A stretch of 64,000 nt of DNA from Bacillus_AD sp047238185. Its GTDB lineage: Bacteria > Bacillota > Bacilli > Bacillales > DSM-1321. Within the stretch, counting starts at the first letter, position 1; the number at the start of each line of letters is the position of its first letter. Location: NCBI RefSeq assembly GCF_047238185.1, contig NZ_JBDFMI010000006.1, forward strand, positions 434,001-498,000, given 5' to 3'. Below, piece by piece: positions 29,293 through 38,007 of this stretch. The notes beneath the pieces were generated by a model that worked only from the letters and a program-made list of their open reading frames with translations, searched no databases and was not told the DNA's origin. A program made the translations under genes and the position numbers.

Positions 29293-29922
29293 TTAATGAA
29301 GTTTTACACGCATCCGTTCCATTTCCTGCAGCTGGTCGCCTTGATTCTGAATGATGCCGGCTGCAAATTTCCGAAGCTCCGGATCTGATGTGAACTGAAG
29401 GATATTTTTAGCCATTTCAATCGCCCCTTCATGATGGGGAATCATTCCATCAAGAAAATCTTTATCAATATTTCCCGTTGCTCGTACATTCTTCATTCGT
29501 TTGAACATTTCTTGAGCGATTGACTGATATCGCCGTATATAGGTTGCTTCTACTTCTTTATCTATTGTGGGATTTGCTTTCAATCGCTTGAGCATGGCTT
29601 TCATTTGGCTGACGCCTTTTAATTGATCAGTGATGATTTGGTCTGCCAGCTTTTTCACCTTGCGGTCTCCCCCATATTTCAGCTCATTTTCCGACATGGA
29701 TATGGCTGCTTCGTGATGGGGAATCATTTCATTCAGGAAATCGATTGATGGATCACCGGTCTTCTCTGCAGCATCCATCTCTTTTATCATTAACCGTAAG
29801 ATACTGTTATAATTCTGCAGGTATATGGCTTCTTTCTGTTGTGGCGCGGCCTGTGCCTGGAATCCTGATAGGCCAAGCATAAACCCGGTACATAGAATGG
29901 CCATTTTGAAGCATTTCATCAT
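29293..29922 (-). CDS. Secreted DUF305 family protein, two tandem repeats
   Basis: 209 residues. A signal peptide (MMKCFKMAILCTGFMLGLSGFQAQA) ends in AQA-A cleavage form without a lipobox Cys. Two ferritin-like helical DUF305 repeats follow, each with DFL-x-x-MIPHHE (residues about 58-75 and 152-170) and a downstream His/Met-poor helix (NELKYGGDRKVKKLADQII; ILQFTSDPELRKFAAGII). The His and Glu pairs suggest metal binding, and DUF305 proteins are often near copper genes, but no copper gene is here. Function unproven. Confidence 0.85.
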   Translation of the reverse strand: MMKCFKMAILCTGFMLGLSGFQAQAAPQQKEAIYLQNYNSILRLMIKEMDAAEKTGDPSIDFLNEMIPHHEAAISMSENELKYGGDRKVKKLADQIITDQLKGVSQMKAMLKRLKANPTIDKEVEATYIRRYQSIAQEMFKRMKNVRATGNIDKDFLDGMIPHHEGAIEMAKNILQFTSDPELRKFAAGIIQNQGDQLQEMERMRVKLH

Positions 29923-30006
29923 ATGGGCATAGCTCCTTACATATAAGTGTGAATGACCTTATTATGCAAAAAGATTTGGCCAATTATGCAGGCCCGGCGC
30001 GAAAAG

Positions 30007-31452
30007 CTATTTTAATGCTTTATGAACTTTCAATTGCTTACCCTTAATTTTTCTTTGCTTCATTTCCTGCAGGACATGCTGCCCTTTTCCATTCATAATT
30101 TCTACATATGAGCATGTATCCTGAATGGTAATGATACCTATGTCCTCTGCCGTAACGGAAGGAATTGAACAAATGGTACCGACAAAATCAACGGCTCTGA
30201 CTTTTTTCTTCTTGCCGCCGTTGAAGTACAATTTCATGATATCTTTATTTAGATTTTCACTTTTTTCTTTTTTCAGCTCCGGCTTTTCTGCCATTTTTTT
30301 CTTGAACGTCTGTTTCTTCTCCTGAACCAGGACAGCGTTCGGCTTCTCCATTACCTTAAGGGGACCGCCGATAAAATCTTCAATGGTTTGAATCATCACT
30401 TCATCGCGGGATGATGCCAGCATGATAGCTTTCCCCGATTTCCCGGCCCTTCCTGTCCTTCCCGTACGATGGACATAGCTTTCTTTTTCCACTGGCACAT
30501 CATAATGGACCACCAGCGATATATTCTCTATATCGATTCCACGGGCTGCCACGTCTGTTGCAATCAAATAGCGGCATTCCCCTTTACGGAACCCTTCCAT
30601 GACACTGAAACGTTCTTCCTGCCTCATGCCTCCATGGATCCGGCCGCAAAGAAAACGAAGCCTTTTCAACTGTTCGTACAATTGCTCCACCCGTTCCTGA
30701 GTTCGGCAAAAAACAATACAACTATCCGGATTTTCCACCGTTACCACATCGAGAAAAGCATTCAATTTTTCACCATCTCTCAGCATTAAGACAGCTTGAT
30801 CAATATCACTCTCTTGGCGGGAGCTATCCATCTTTATTTCTATTTGCACGGCATGATTCATATACTTCATGGACAGCTGTTCTACATCTTCAGGGATGGT
30901 GGCCGAAAAGAGCATGGTCATCTTTTCTTCCGGAAGATGGTCCATGATTGCCTCTACTTGATCGATAAATCCCATATTCAACATCTCATCGCTTTCATCT
31001 AAAACAAGGCACTTTACCTTTTCAAGCGATAGTGTGCCCTTTTGAATATGGTCAAGCGTTCTGCCAGGCGTACCGACGACCATGTGGACCTTTTGCTTCA
31101 GCTGTATTTTTTGCTGCTCGAAGGACTGCTTTCCAAAAAGGGCTACTGCCTTGATCCGTTTGTATCTGCCAATATTCGTAATATCCTTTTGGATTTGCGC
31201 AGCTAATTCACGGGTGGGTGTTAAGACCAATACCTGCGGTTTATTTTCCTCCCAGTCTGCCATCTCACAAAGCGGAATGGCAAATGCGGCCGTTTTACCG
31301 CTTCCCGTTCTCGATTTCACGATTATATCTTTCCGCTCAAGCGCAAGCGGAATTACTTTTTCCTGTACCTCCGTCGGACGCTCATACCCAAGCCCCTTTA
31401 TGGCTTTCTGTATATCCTGGTGGAGTTGGAACTTGTCGAATGTTTGATTCAT
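30007..31452 (-). CDS. dbpA: DEAD-box RNA helicase, DbpA/YxiN type
   Basis: ATP-dependent RNA helicase acting in 50S ribosome assembly. Conserved motifs in order: SRTGSGKTAAFAIP (I), PTREL (Ia), TPGR (Ib), VLDESDEML (II, DEAD variant DESD), SAT (III), ARGIDI (V), HRTGRTGRAG (VI). After a lysine-rich linker (about residues 378-405) the C-terminal 70 residues (VRAVDFVGTICSIPSVTAEDIGIITIQDTCSYVEI...) form the RRM-like DbpA domain, which recognises hairpin 92 of 23S rRNA. Length 481 matches YxiN. Motif II reads DESD instead of DEAD. Confidence 0.93.
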   Translation of the reverse strand: MNQTFDKFQLHQDIQKAIKGLGYERPTEVQEKVIPLALERKDIIVKSRTGSGKTAAFAIPLCEMADWEENKPQVLVLTPTRELAAQIQKDITNIGRYKRIKAVALFGKQSFEQQKIQLKQKVHMVVGTPGRTLDHIQKGTLSLEKVKCLVLDESDEMLNMGFIDQVEAIMDHLPEEKMTMLFSATIPEDVEQLSMKYMNHAVQIEIKMDSSRQESDIDQAVLMLRDGEKLNAFLDVVTVENPDSCIVFCRTQERVEQLYEQLKRLRFLCGRIHGGMRQEERFSVMEGFRKGECRYLIATDVAARGIDIENISLVVHYDVPVEKESYVHRTGRTGRAGKSGKAIMLASSRDEVMIQTIEDFIGGPLKVMEKPNAVLVQEKKQTFKKKMAEKPELKKEKSENLNKDIMKLYFNGGKKKKVRAVDFVGTICSIPSVTAEDIGIITIQDTCSYVEIMNGKGQHVLQEMKQRKIKGKQLKVHKALK

Positions 31453-31748
31453 AATGCTACCTCAGGCTTTCTGTTTTCTCCCTATACTCTGCAGACACAA
31501 CCACATTGAAAAGGGAAAAAAGAATAAATGTATACGGACACGTAATGTGTGCAGACTTCTTTTTTAAAACAAATGTATGTTTATATTATACGCATTTTAT
31601 CAAGGATTTTAGCTATTTTCTATTGGGGCCAACGAATTATTATTTTAGGAAAACTTGCCGGATGTGAAAAAATTTCGCATAATAGAGAGTATGGCAGATG
31701 GGCCAAACACCTGAAGCTGTCTAAAAAACTAGAAAGGAAGGTCGGCAC
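31453..31748. other. Intergenic region between divergent dbpA and a small gene
   Basis: 295 bases. A 77-codon plus-strand ORF (31549-31782) crosses it but has no ribosome binding site and runs into the next gene in another frame, so it is not called. No riboswitch or clear promoter was recognised. Confidence 0.35.
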
Positions 31749-31946
31749 ATGTCTGACGAACCTAGTCAAATTACCTCAGTAACGAAGAAACTGAACTTAC
31801 AAGAAGCTATCCAATTAAAATTGGCTCAAAAAAAGCAGAATCAGAAAGCAACCCAAAATCGCGATAACTACACGACTGCTACTAAAGGGCTGAAAAGCCA
31901 GCAAACGAAGAAAGCCAACAATCAAAAAAAACGCACGGGAGTCTAA
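31749..31946 (+). CDS. Small basic protein of unknown function (65 aa)
   Basis: Not recognised. GAAAGGAAGG seven bases before the ATG supports translation. The product is hydrophilic, rich in Lys, Gln, Asn and Thr, and has no Cys or Trp. NLQEAIQLKLAQKKQNQK may be a helix, the rest is probably disordered. Such small basic proteins in Bacillaceae are often spore- or nucleic-acid-associated, but this is a guess. Confidence 0.55.
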   Translation: MSDEPSQITSVTKKLNLQEAIQLKLAQKKQNQKATQNRDNYTTATKGLKSQQTKKANNQKKRTGV

Positions 31947-32385
31947 TCCTTTTCCGTTCTTCATCCGCACCCCATTTTCCTGGTCAAAAGACACGTTTTA
32001 TCCCATCACGCAAAAGGGTAAAGCTGAACAGAGCAAATGGCTTTGTCACGATTATACATAATTGGGGCAATCCAGGAAGATAAAACAATCCGCTTTTTAT
32101 ATAGGTGCCATTGACCGCGAGAACAAACAGCTAAACGTGTCGTTTTAAGATGAACATAAAGACTTCTTCCTCTTCGCTTGCACTTTTCACCCTGCCTATC
32201 AGCTCTAAACATCTTCGTTCTCTGCTTCGCCAATACACACATATGCATAATCAAATAACAAAATATTCATATTTTATTATTATGAATCTGATTATTCAAA
32301 ACAGGTTTGTTTTTTTGTAGTACAGCCATTTTCTCATGCTTAGGAAATTTGCACTTTATTTTATTTTCATTGAAGGAGGCTCACT
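31947..32385. other. 439-base intergenic region before the amino-acid transporter
   Basis: No supported gene. An 82-codon minus-strand ORF (32006-32254) lacks a ribosome binding site and family resemblance. The last 130 bases are AT-rich and contain a dyad at 32265-32287. A promoter probably lies there but is not clear. Confidence 0.4.
32265..32287. promoter_or_regulatory. Inverted repeat before the amino-acid ABC transporter
   Basis: ATTCATA, nine bases, TATGAAT: a 7-bp dyad about 100 bases before the start codon. ArgR/AhrC-type ARG boxes are similar AT-rich dyads, but this match is loose. Confidence 0.25.
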
Positions 32386-33828
32386 ATGAGGAATAATAAA
32401 AAGTCTATTATTCTCGTAACATTATTTGCACTTTTGTTGACTATGGTCATCCCATTTTCGACCATTGCCCACGCCAAAGGCAATGAAAAAACATACGAAA
32501 TTGCCACAGATACTACATTTGCTCCATTCGAATTTCAGGACACTGATGGAAAATTCATTGGAATAGATATGGACTTATTGAACGCAATCGCCAAAGATCA
32601 AGGCTTCAAGGTCAAAATTAAACAGTTAGGCTTTAACGCCGCTGTCCAAGCCCTTGAATCCAAACAAGTGGATGGCGTCATTGCCGGAATGAGCATTACA
32701 GATGAACGGAAATTGAAGTTTGATTTCTCCGACCCTTACTTTGAATCAGGCGTTGTCATGGCCAGCAAGGAAGGAAATGACGACATTAAATCATATAAGG
32801 ATTTAAAGGGAAAGAGTGTCGCAGTCAAAACAGGGACAGAAGGGGCAACCTTCGCCAACAGCATCAAAGACAAATACGGCTTCAAAATCACAACTTTCGA
32901 TGACTCAGCCAATATGTATGATGATGTTAAAACAGGAAACTCAGCCGCCGCCTTCGATGATTACCCGGTGCTTGCTTACGGTGTGGCCCAAGGGAATGGA
33001 TTACAGCTGGTTACCGATAAAGAAAAAGGCGGTTCATACGGTTTTGCTGTTTCAAAAGGACAGAATAAAGAATTGCTTGATAAGTTTAATGCCGGCCTTG
33101 CAAACCTAAAAAAATCTGGAGAGTATGACAAAATTCTCGATCATTATCTAAAAACGGATAAATCTACTGAAGACAAAGGCTTTATTGGATTGATCAAATC
33201 AAGCTATCCGAGCTTACTAAAAGGGTTGGGCATGACCCTTCTCCTGACAGTCGTCTCATTAGTAATCGCATCTATTTTAGGTGTTATCTTTGGATTATTG
33301 AGAGTGGCGCGCACTAAATGGGCTCGCGCAATCGGAACCATTTATGTCGATATCTTCCGAGGGACGCCTCTGATCGTGCAGGCATTCTTTATCTACTTCG
33401 GTATACCGGCAGCGCTTGATTTCCGGATGTCCGCAATTGCAGCCGGATTAATTACACTTAGCTTAAATGCCGGTGCATATATGGCTGAAATTGTCCGCGG
33501 AGGAATTGAATCTGTCGATAAAGGACAAATGGAAGCTGCAAGAAGCCTTGGTCTTCCATACGGAAAAGCAATGAGTAAAATCATCTTGCCACAGGCAATC
33601 CGATTGATGATTCCTTCCTTCATTAATCAATTCATCATTACGCTGAAGGATACATCCATCCTTTCCATCATCGGCATTAATGAATTGACTCAAAGCGGAA
33701 AAATCATCATTGCAAGAAACTTGGAATCTTTTAAAATGTGGTTGATTGTAGGTATCATGTATTTCATCATCATCATGATCCTTACACAGGTATCAAAACG
33801 TATGGAAAGGAAGATTAAGCATGGTTAA
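32386..33828 (+). CDS. Amino-acid ABC transporter, substrate-binding protein fused to permease
   Basis: 480 residues in two domains. A signal sequence (residues 1-29, ending IAHAKG) leads into a polar amino-acid binding domain: IATDTTFAPFEFQDTDGKFIGIDMDLLNAIA, AGMSITDERKLKFDFSDPYF, and KSVAVKTGTEGATFA. From about residue 275 a HisM/GlnP-type permease follows with KGLGMTLLLTVVSLVIASILGV, the EAA loop (EAARSLGLPYGKAMSKIILPQAIR) and RGTPLIVQAFFIYFG. The fusion tethers the receptor directly to the channel; similar fusions are known in Firmicutes glutamine/glutamate uptake systems. The gene overlaps the ATPase gene by eight bases. Likely substrate is Gln, Glu, His or Arg. Confidence 0.93.
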   Translation: MRNNKKSIILVTLFALLLTMVIPFSTIAHAKGNEKTYEIATDTTFAPFEFQDTDGKFIGIDMDLLNAIAKDQGFKVKIKQLGFNAAVQALESKQVDGVIAGMSITDERKLKFDFSDPYFESGVVMASKEGNDDIKSYKDLKGKSVAVKTGTEGATFANSIKDKYGFKITTFDDSANMYDDVKTGNSAAAFDDYPVLAYGVAQGNGLQLVTDKEKGGSYGFAVSKGQNKELLDKFNAGLANLKKSGEYDKILDHYLKTDKSTEDKGFIGLIKSSYPSLLKGLGMTLLLTVVSLVIASILGVIFGLLRVARTKWARAIGTIYVDIFRGTPLIVQAFFIYFGIPAALDFRMSAIAAGLITLSLNAGAYMAEIVRGGIESVDKGQMEAARSLGLPYGKAMSKIILPQAIRLMIPSFINQFIITLKDTSILSIIGINELTQSGKIIIARNLESFKMWLIVGIMYFIIIMILTQVSKRMERKIKHG

Positions 33829-34549
33829 ACTCAAGGTTAGTTCTTTAAAGAAATCATACGGTCAATTGGAAGTGCTTAAGGAAATTGACCTTGAAGTAAA
33901 AGAAGGCGAAGTCATCTGCCTGATTGGACCATCTGGTTCCGGTAAAAGTACATTGCTGCGCTGCCTGAACCTGCTGGAAGAAGTAAACGGCGGCGAAGTC
34001 ATTGTAGACGATCATATTTTGACGGACCGTAAAGTCGATATCAATAAAGTACGTGAAAATATAGGGATGGTATTCCAGCACTTCAATCTCTTCCCTCACC
34101 TGAGTGTAATGGAAAACATCACACTTTCGCCTGTAGAGTTGAAAAAGAAATCCAAAGCCGAAGCACAAAAGGAAGCTATTAGGCTTCTTAAGACAGTCGG
34201 GCTCGAGGATAAAGCAAATGCGAAACCGGCTCAATTGTCAGGAGGGCAGAAGCAGCGTGTTGCCATCGCCCGGGCACTTGCGATGAATCCGGACATCATG
34301 CTGTTCGATGAACCGACAAGCGCATTGGACCCTGAAATGGTCGGCGAAGTGTTGAATGTCATCAAAGAACTAGCCAACCAAGGAATGACAATGGTTATCG
34401 TAACCCACGAAATGGGCTTCGCCCGCGAGGTCGCAGACCAGGTTATATTCATGGACGGCGGATATGTGGTAGAGAAGGGCTCGCCAAAAGACGTCTTTGA
34501 AAATCCACAGCATGCGCGGACGCAGGACTTTTTAAATAAAGTGCTATAA
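33821..34549 (+). CDS. glnQ: Amino-acid ABC transporter ATP-binding protein
   Basis: ATPase partner of the preceding fusion protein. GPSGSGKST (Walker A, about residue 34), VFQHFNLFPHLSVMEN (Q-loop), LSGGQKQRVAIARAL (signature), IMLFDEPTSALDPEMVGEV (Walker B), and VTHE (H-loop). Polar amino-acid family, 242 residues, normal length. Translationally coupled to the upstream gene. Confidence 0.93.
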   Translation: MVKLKVSSLKKSYGQLEVLKEIDLEVKEGEVICLIGPSGSGKSTLLRCLNLLEEVNGGEVIVDDHILTDRKVDINKVRENIGMVFQHFNLFPHLSVMENITLSPVELKKKSKAEAQKEAIRLLKTVGLEDKANAKPAQLSGGQKQRVAIARALAMNPDIMLFDEPTSALDPEMVGEVLNVIKELANQGMTMVIVTHEMGFAREVADQVIFMDGGYVVEKGSPKDVFENPQHARTQDFLNKVL

Positions 34550-34550
34550 A

Positions 34551-34620
34551 GCTTGAAGCTGGAGAAAAAAACCGCCACCGTCCCTTTTGGATATTTCACT
34601 TAGCATAGCTTCTTCAAAAA
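34551..34620 (-). repeat. Dispersed intergenic repeat, copy A
   Basis: Read on the minus strand this segment closely follows 51897-51972 of the plus strand: TGAAGAAGCTATGCT, then TGAAAT, CCAAAAGG, GGTGGCGGTTTT and CCAGCT in the same order, with small gaps. It lies just after the glnQ stop codon. Confidence 0.6.
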
Positions 34621-34679
34621 GGCAGGTATACGGTTAGACGGTTTTCCAAATCAGCATTTCAAACGTATCATATAAGTAA

Positions 34680-34706
34680 GGAACCGGCTCGCCAATAGCC
34701 GGTTCC
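34680..34706. terminator. Bidirectional terminator between glnQ and the GNAT gene
   Basis: A perfect 10-bp stem GGAACCGGCT / AGCCGGTTCC with loop CGCCAAT, then TATTTTTATTT. Confidence 0.88.
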
Positions 34707-34711
34707 TATTT

Positions 34712-35407
34712 TTATTTGTGGTATAAAACTTCGTGCCTACCTTCCTTTTCCTTCAATGAGTATCCCGTGAATCCATCAGCAAGAAGCTTTTGCTGGCCGG
34801 CTATATCAGACATAAGGCATGAAACCTTCTCCGTACGGTCTGCCTTACCGCTCCCCTTGATTTCTTTTATAAAAATATAGCGCAATAAATTCCCGTACTT
34901 CAGCTTTAGAGCGGCAATTTCCATCCCTTGGCCGAACTTATCCTTCAAGCTTGGGATATTGCCTGGAGCTACAGTACAGCATACATACTTGAAACGGCCT
35001 GTTTCTTTAGTCAGCGTATCCATGATCAAGCCCGCCAAAAGCTTTTGCAAACCGTTCCCTCTGTATGAGGGATGGACATTGGTAATTTCCTGGTAGATCA
35101 CCTTTTTAAGGTCGTTTTTATCCAAACCGGCGTCTATTCCCAGGTGCTCTTCCTCTGTATCCGGAACCAAAAGGGCTCTGAACGCTATTAGTCTATCATC
35201 TGCAAATACGCCAAGCATAAGTCCCTTCCCTGAAAGTATATATTGATATTCTTCAGGCGACAGCGGCTGGAGAAACTGTCCAATAGCCATTGTATCCAAG
35301 ACCGTTTGCTGAAGATCTAAGATTTGCCCTAGCTGGCTAGGTTCCAGCTTGGACACGGAAAAGCATGTACCGTCATTCAAAGTTCCTGTATGGATAGCCT
35401 TTTTCAT
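34712..35407 (-). CDS. GNAT-superfamily acyltransferase next to an enolase-superfamily enzyme
   Basis: 231 residues. The GNAT core is visible as LMLGVFADDRLIAFRALL, then ITNVHPSYRGNGLQKLLAGLIMDTL (acyl-CoA pyrophosphate loop R-G-N-G) and VAPGNIPSLKDKFGQG. A C-terminal extension of about 50 residues (IKGSGKADRTEKVS...) exceeds ordinary GNATs. Start at ATG 35407 with GGAGAGG five bases upstream. The gene lies 17 bases after the racemase stop, so they form an operon. Family and context suggest N-acylation of an amino acid by an acyl-CoA; succinyltransferases paired with N-succinylamino-acid racemases are the precedent. Confidence 0.75.
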   Translation of the reverse strand: MKKAIHTGTLNDGTCFSVSKLEPSQLGQILDLQQTVLDTMAIGQFLQPLSPEEYQYILSGKGLMLGVFADDRLIAFRALLVPDTEEEHLGIDAGLDKNDLKKVIYQEITNVHPSYRGNGLQKLLAGLIMDTLTKETGRFKYVCCTVAPGNIPSLKDKFGQGMEIAALKLKYGNLLRYIFIKEIKGSGKADRTEKVSCLMSDIAGQQKLLADGFTGYSLKEKEGRHEVLYHK

Positions 35408-35424
35408 CTGCACCTCTCCTTTTT

Positions 35425-36534
35425 TTATCGAATGCATTCTTTATCATGCGTTAACTCTTTAAGAATATCTTCCTGTATGTCCACTCCAAGCCCCGGTTTC
35501 CCATTCAGGCGAATAAATGGAACATCGTACGCGAGATTTCCGACATCCTTGGAAAATTTGAGCGGACCAGTCAACTCCACTGAGGTAATATTTTTTTTGG
35601 AAAACGCCACATGAAAACCGGCGGCTGAACCTATCGATGATTCGACCATGGAGCCTATTTGGCATTCAAGGCCCGCTATTTCAGCTTGATGGGCCAGCTT
35701 CACGGCCGGGTAAATGCCGCCGCACTTCATCAACTTAATATTAACCTTATCAGCGGCTCCTTTCAGGATAATTTCTCTCATTTCCCTAGCTCCCTTCAAC
35801 CCTTCATCAACCATGAGGGGAATATCGACTTTAGCCTTCAATGATGCCATTCCATCGATATCATCTGCCAATAAAGGCTGTTCAAGCCAATCAATATGGA
35901 GCTGCTCCAGCAGGCGGGCAGCGCCCAACGTTTTACTGCTGTTGATCCATCCTTGGTTCACATCTACACGGATAGCTATTTGGTCCCCTACCGCTTCCCG
36001 GACCGCCTTGATGCGGTTGATGTCTTCCGCAACATGCTTCCCAACTTTCATTTTGAAGGAACGGTAGCCCTCTGCCACTTTTACTTTAGCTTCAGCTGCC
36101 ATATCCATAGAATCTTTTATGCTTAAAACGTGCGTAATGGGGAATGAATCATGGTAACGCCCGCCGATCAACTGATAAACCGGAACACCGAATTTCTTCC
36201 CTGCCACATCATGGCAGGCAATATCTAAGGCCGCTTTTGCAGTTGGTGCGCCGTAGAGAGCGCTGTCCATCAGCTCATGGATTTTTTCGAATTCTGCCGG
36301 ATCTTTGCCAATCAATATAGGCGCCAGCTGATGTTTGATCATTTGGTAAACACTTTCCCACGTCTCGCCGGTAACATGTTCATCGGCGACCCCTTCCCCG
36401 TATCCGATCATCCCTTCGTCTGTTTCAACCTTAACGACGACAGAAGGCATATCGTCATAAGTATGGTAACTGATGGCAAACGGCTCTTTTAGAGGCAGCC
36501 GGATAGAATATAATGTAACAGAAGTAATACGCAT
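35425..36534 (-). CDS. Enolase-superfamily (MLE subgroup) racemase/epimerase
   Basis: 369 residues with capping domain 1-125 and TIM barrel. Catalytic residues visible: FKMKVGKH (acid/base Lys of KxK), RVDVNQGW (metal Asp), WLEQPL (metal Glu), MVDEGLKG (metal Asp/Glu and following Lys region), and NIKLMKCGGI (second Lys), all typical of the MLE/dipeptide-epimerase group. It is close in pattern to B. subtilis L-Ala-D/L-Glu epimerase. However, the DxD motif near the barrel end that binds the dipeptide ammonium is replaced here by ELT (SVELTGP). An N-acyl amino acid, lacking a free ammonium, is a plausible substrate. Divergent from the 423-residue regulator; GAAAGGATGGATATCC before the start. 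Confidence 0.85.
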   Translation of the reverse strand: MRITSVTLYSIRLPLKEPFAISYHTYDDMPSVVVKVETDEGMIGYGEGVADEHVTGETWESVYQMIKHQLAPILIGKDPAEFEKIHELMDSALYGAPTAKAALDIACHDVAGKKFGVPVYQLIGGRYHDSFPITHVLSIKDSMDMAAEAKVKVAEGYRSFKMKVGKHVAEDINRIKAVREAVGDQIAIRVDVNQGWINSSKTLGAARLLEQLHIDWLEQPLLADDIDGMASLKAKVDIPLMVDEGLKGAREMREIILKGAADKVNIKLMKCGGIYPAVKLAHQAEIAGLECQIGSMVESSIGSAAGFHVAFSKKNITSVELTGPLKFSKDVGNLAYDVPFIRLNGKPGLGVDIQEDILKELTHDKECIR

Positions 36535-36620
36535 GGATATCCATCCTTTCTATTTACAATGATTAAATGATATATTTTCTATAAATTATGTTCATTCTTA
36601 AAATTGGAGTGTTATGACGT

Positions 36621-37892
36621 ATGCAAATCAAAATCGCTGTAATCGGCTCAGCTGAATTTCTGCAGCATGCCGGGAAAGCCGCTAGACAAATGGACGGGCT
36701 TACTATTATTCCAGGCATATATGATCAACCACAGGCAGCACCATCCCTACTGGGGAGCCTCGAACCTTATGATGCGTTGTTTTTTTCAGGCGCGCTGCCC
36801 TACCATTTTTCAAAGGATCTGTTGGCATCCATTTCCTGCCCTATTTCCTTTCTGGAACAGAATGAACTGGCCCTATCGCTCTCTTTATTGTCCATTCAAC
36901 GCCATCATGGAATACCACTGGAACGGATTTCTGTCGATGTGTTCAACACCTCGTTCATCCCGCAATTATTGGAGGAAATCGGTGCAGCCGTATCCATGGA
37001 AGCAATGGATTATAAAGATATGCTCGATCACTCCTTCCAGATTGATAGAATTGTCGATTTCCATAAAGAATCCTTTCATAAAAAGAAAACGGATATTGCA
37101 TTAACCAGCATTCATGCCGTCTATCACCGGCTGAAAGAATTGGGCTTGCCGGCAGAAAAAGTAATAGATCCATATAAATCATTATTAGATGGCCTTCAGC
37201 AGCTTAAAACGCAAGCAGAGCTGCTCCATAACCGGGCATCCACTTTAGCGATAGCCATTATACAAGGCGCTTCAGATGATCGAGTAAAACAGGCTGCCCT
37301 TAAGCAGCTCATCCAATCCCTCCAGGCAGCCGAGGAACGGATGGAAAATGGATCGACCATCCTCTTCACCACACGCGGATCGGTCGAAAGAGTCATTCAA
37401 ACCGACCTGCTGGTAAAAGTCCTGCAGCAGACAGAAGCGAATATAGGACTCGGCTACGGGCAAAATGTCCTTGAGGCGAAAGACAACGCACAATCCGCCC
37501 TGCACTTCGCCGCCAGGTCAAGGGAACGATCCGCCTGCTACTTGATCACCGATACAAAAAAGCTGATCGGCCCTCTTCCCGTCCAAACTACAGGGCACCA
37601 CTTAGCCGCGACCGAACAAAGCTTACTGGATATATCGAAGGAAACAGGGCTTGGACCGGCGAATGTATCAAAGGTTATTCAATTTTGCGAAATCCGCAGC
37701 CAAAACCAATTTACAGCAGCAGATTTGACCCACTATTTACAGGTGACCCGACGGACGACCGAGCGGATCCTAAAAAAACTGTCCGACCACGGATATGTCA
37801 AAATTGTCGGCGAAGAAATGGCCTATCAGCAAGGAAGGCCCCGTTCCATTTACGAGCTGCAAATCCATAAACAAAGCGGTAAGAATTATTAA
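36621..37892 (+). CDS. Transcriptional regulator with GGDEF/GTP-cyclohydrolase-III-like fold and winged HTH
   Basis: 423 residues, not a textbook family. The first about 170 residues (IKIAVIGSAEFLQHAGKA, PYDALFFSGALPYHF) look like a Rossmann-like receiver or sensor region. Residues about 205-320 (STLAIAIIQGASDD ... NGSTILFTTRGSVERVIQ ... ANIGLGYGQNVLEAKDNAQSALHFA) have the strand-helix pattern of the GGDEF/adenylyl-cyclase palm fold, as in GTP cyclohydrolase III, but no GGDEF signature. The C-terminus (FTAADLTHYLQVTRRTTERILKKLSDHGYVKIVGEE) is a winged HTH. It is divergent from the racemase-GNAT operon with 86 bases between starts, so it probably controls that operon. Effector unknown. Strong terminator follows. 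Confidence 0.65.
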   Translation: MQIKIAVIGSAEFLQHAGKAARQMDGLTIIPGIYDQPQAAPSLLGSLEPYDALFFSGALPYHFSKDLLASISCPISFLEQNELALSLSLLSIQRHHGIPLERISVDVFNTSFIPQLLEEIGAAVSMEAMDYKDMLDHSFQIDRIVDFHKESFHKKKTDIALTSIHAVYHRLKELGLPAEKVIDPYKSLLDGLQQLKTQAELLHNRASTLAIAIIQGASDDRVKQAALKQLIQSLQAAEERMENGSTILFTTRGSVERVIQTDLLVKVLQQTEANIGLGYGQNVLEAKDNAQSALHFAARSRERSACYLITDTKKLIGPLPVQTTGHHLAATEQSLLDISKETGLGPANVSKVIQFCEIRSQNQFTAADLTHYLQVTRRTTERILKKLSDHGYVKIVGEEMAYQQGRPRSIYELQIHKQSGKNY

Positions 37893-37893
37893 C

Positions 37894-37914
37894 GAAGCGT
37901 CATTCTGATGCTTC
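37894..37914 (+). terminator. Terminator of the 423-residue regulator gene
   Basis: The stem GAAGCGTCA / TGATGCTTC (one G-U pair) with loop TTC is followed by TTTTTTATT. Confidence 0.82.
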
Positions 37915-38007
37915 TTTTTTATTGCCGGATCCCTTTGTTAGAAATGTCGCAAAATAGTCGCTATTTAATTATGATAAGCCCTTGCCCCTAAGTCCGTCAA
38001 ACAGCGC

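Noticed and set aside
31549..31782. 77-codon plus-strand ORF
   Set aside because: No ribosome binding site, overlaps the better-supported gene at 31749 and shows no family resemblance.
32006..32254. 82-codon minus-strand ORF in the long gap before the transporter
   Set aside because: No ribosome binding site and composition unlike a protein; left as intergenic.
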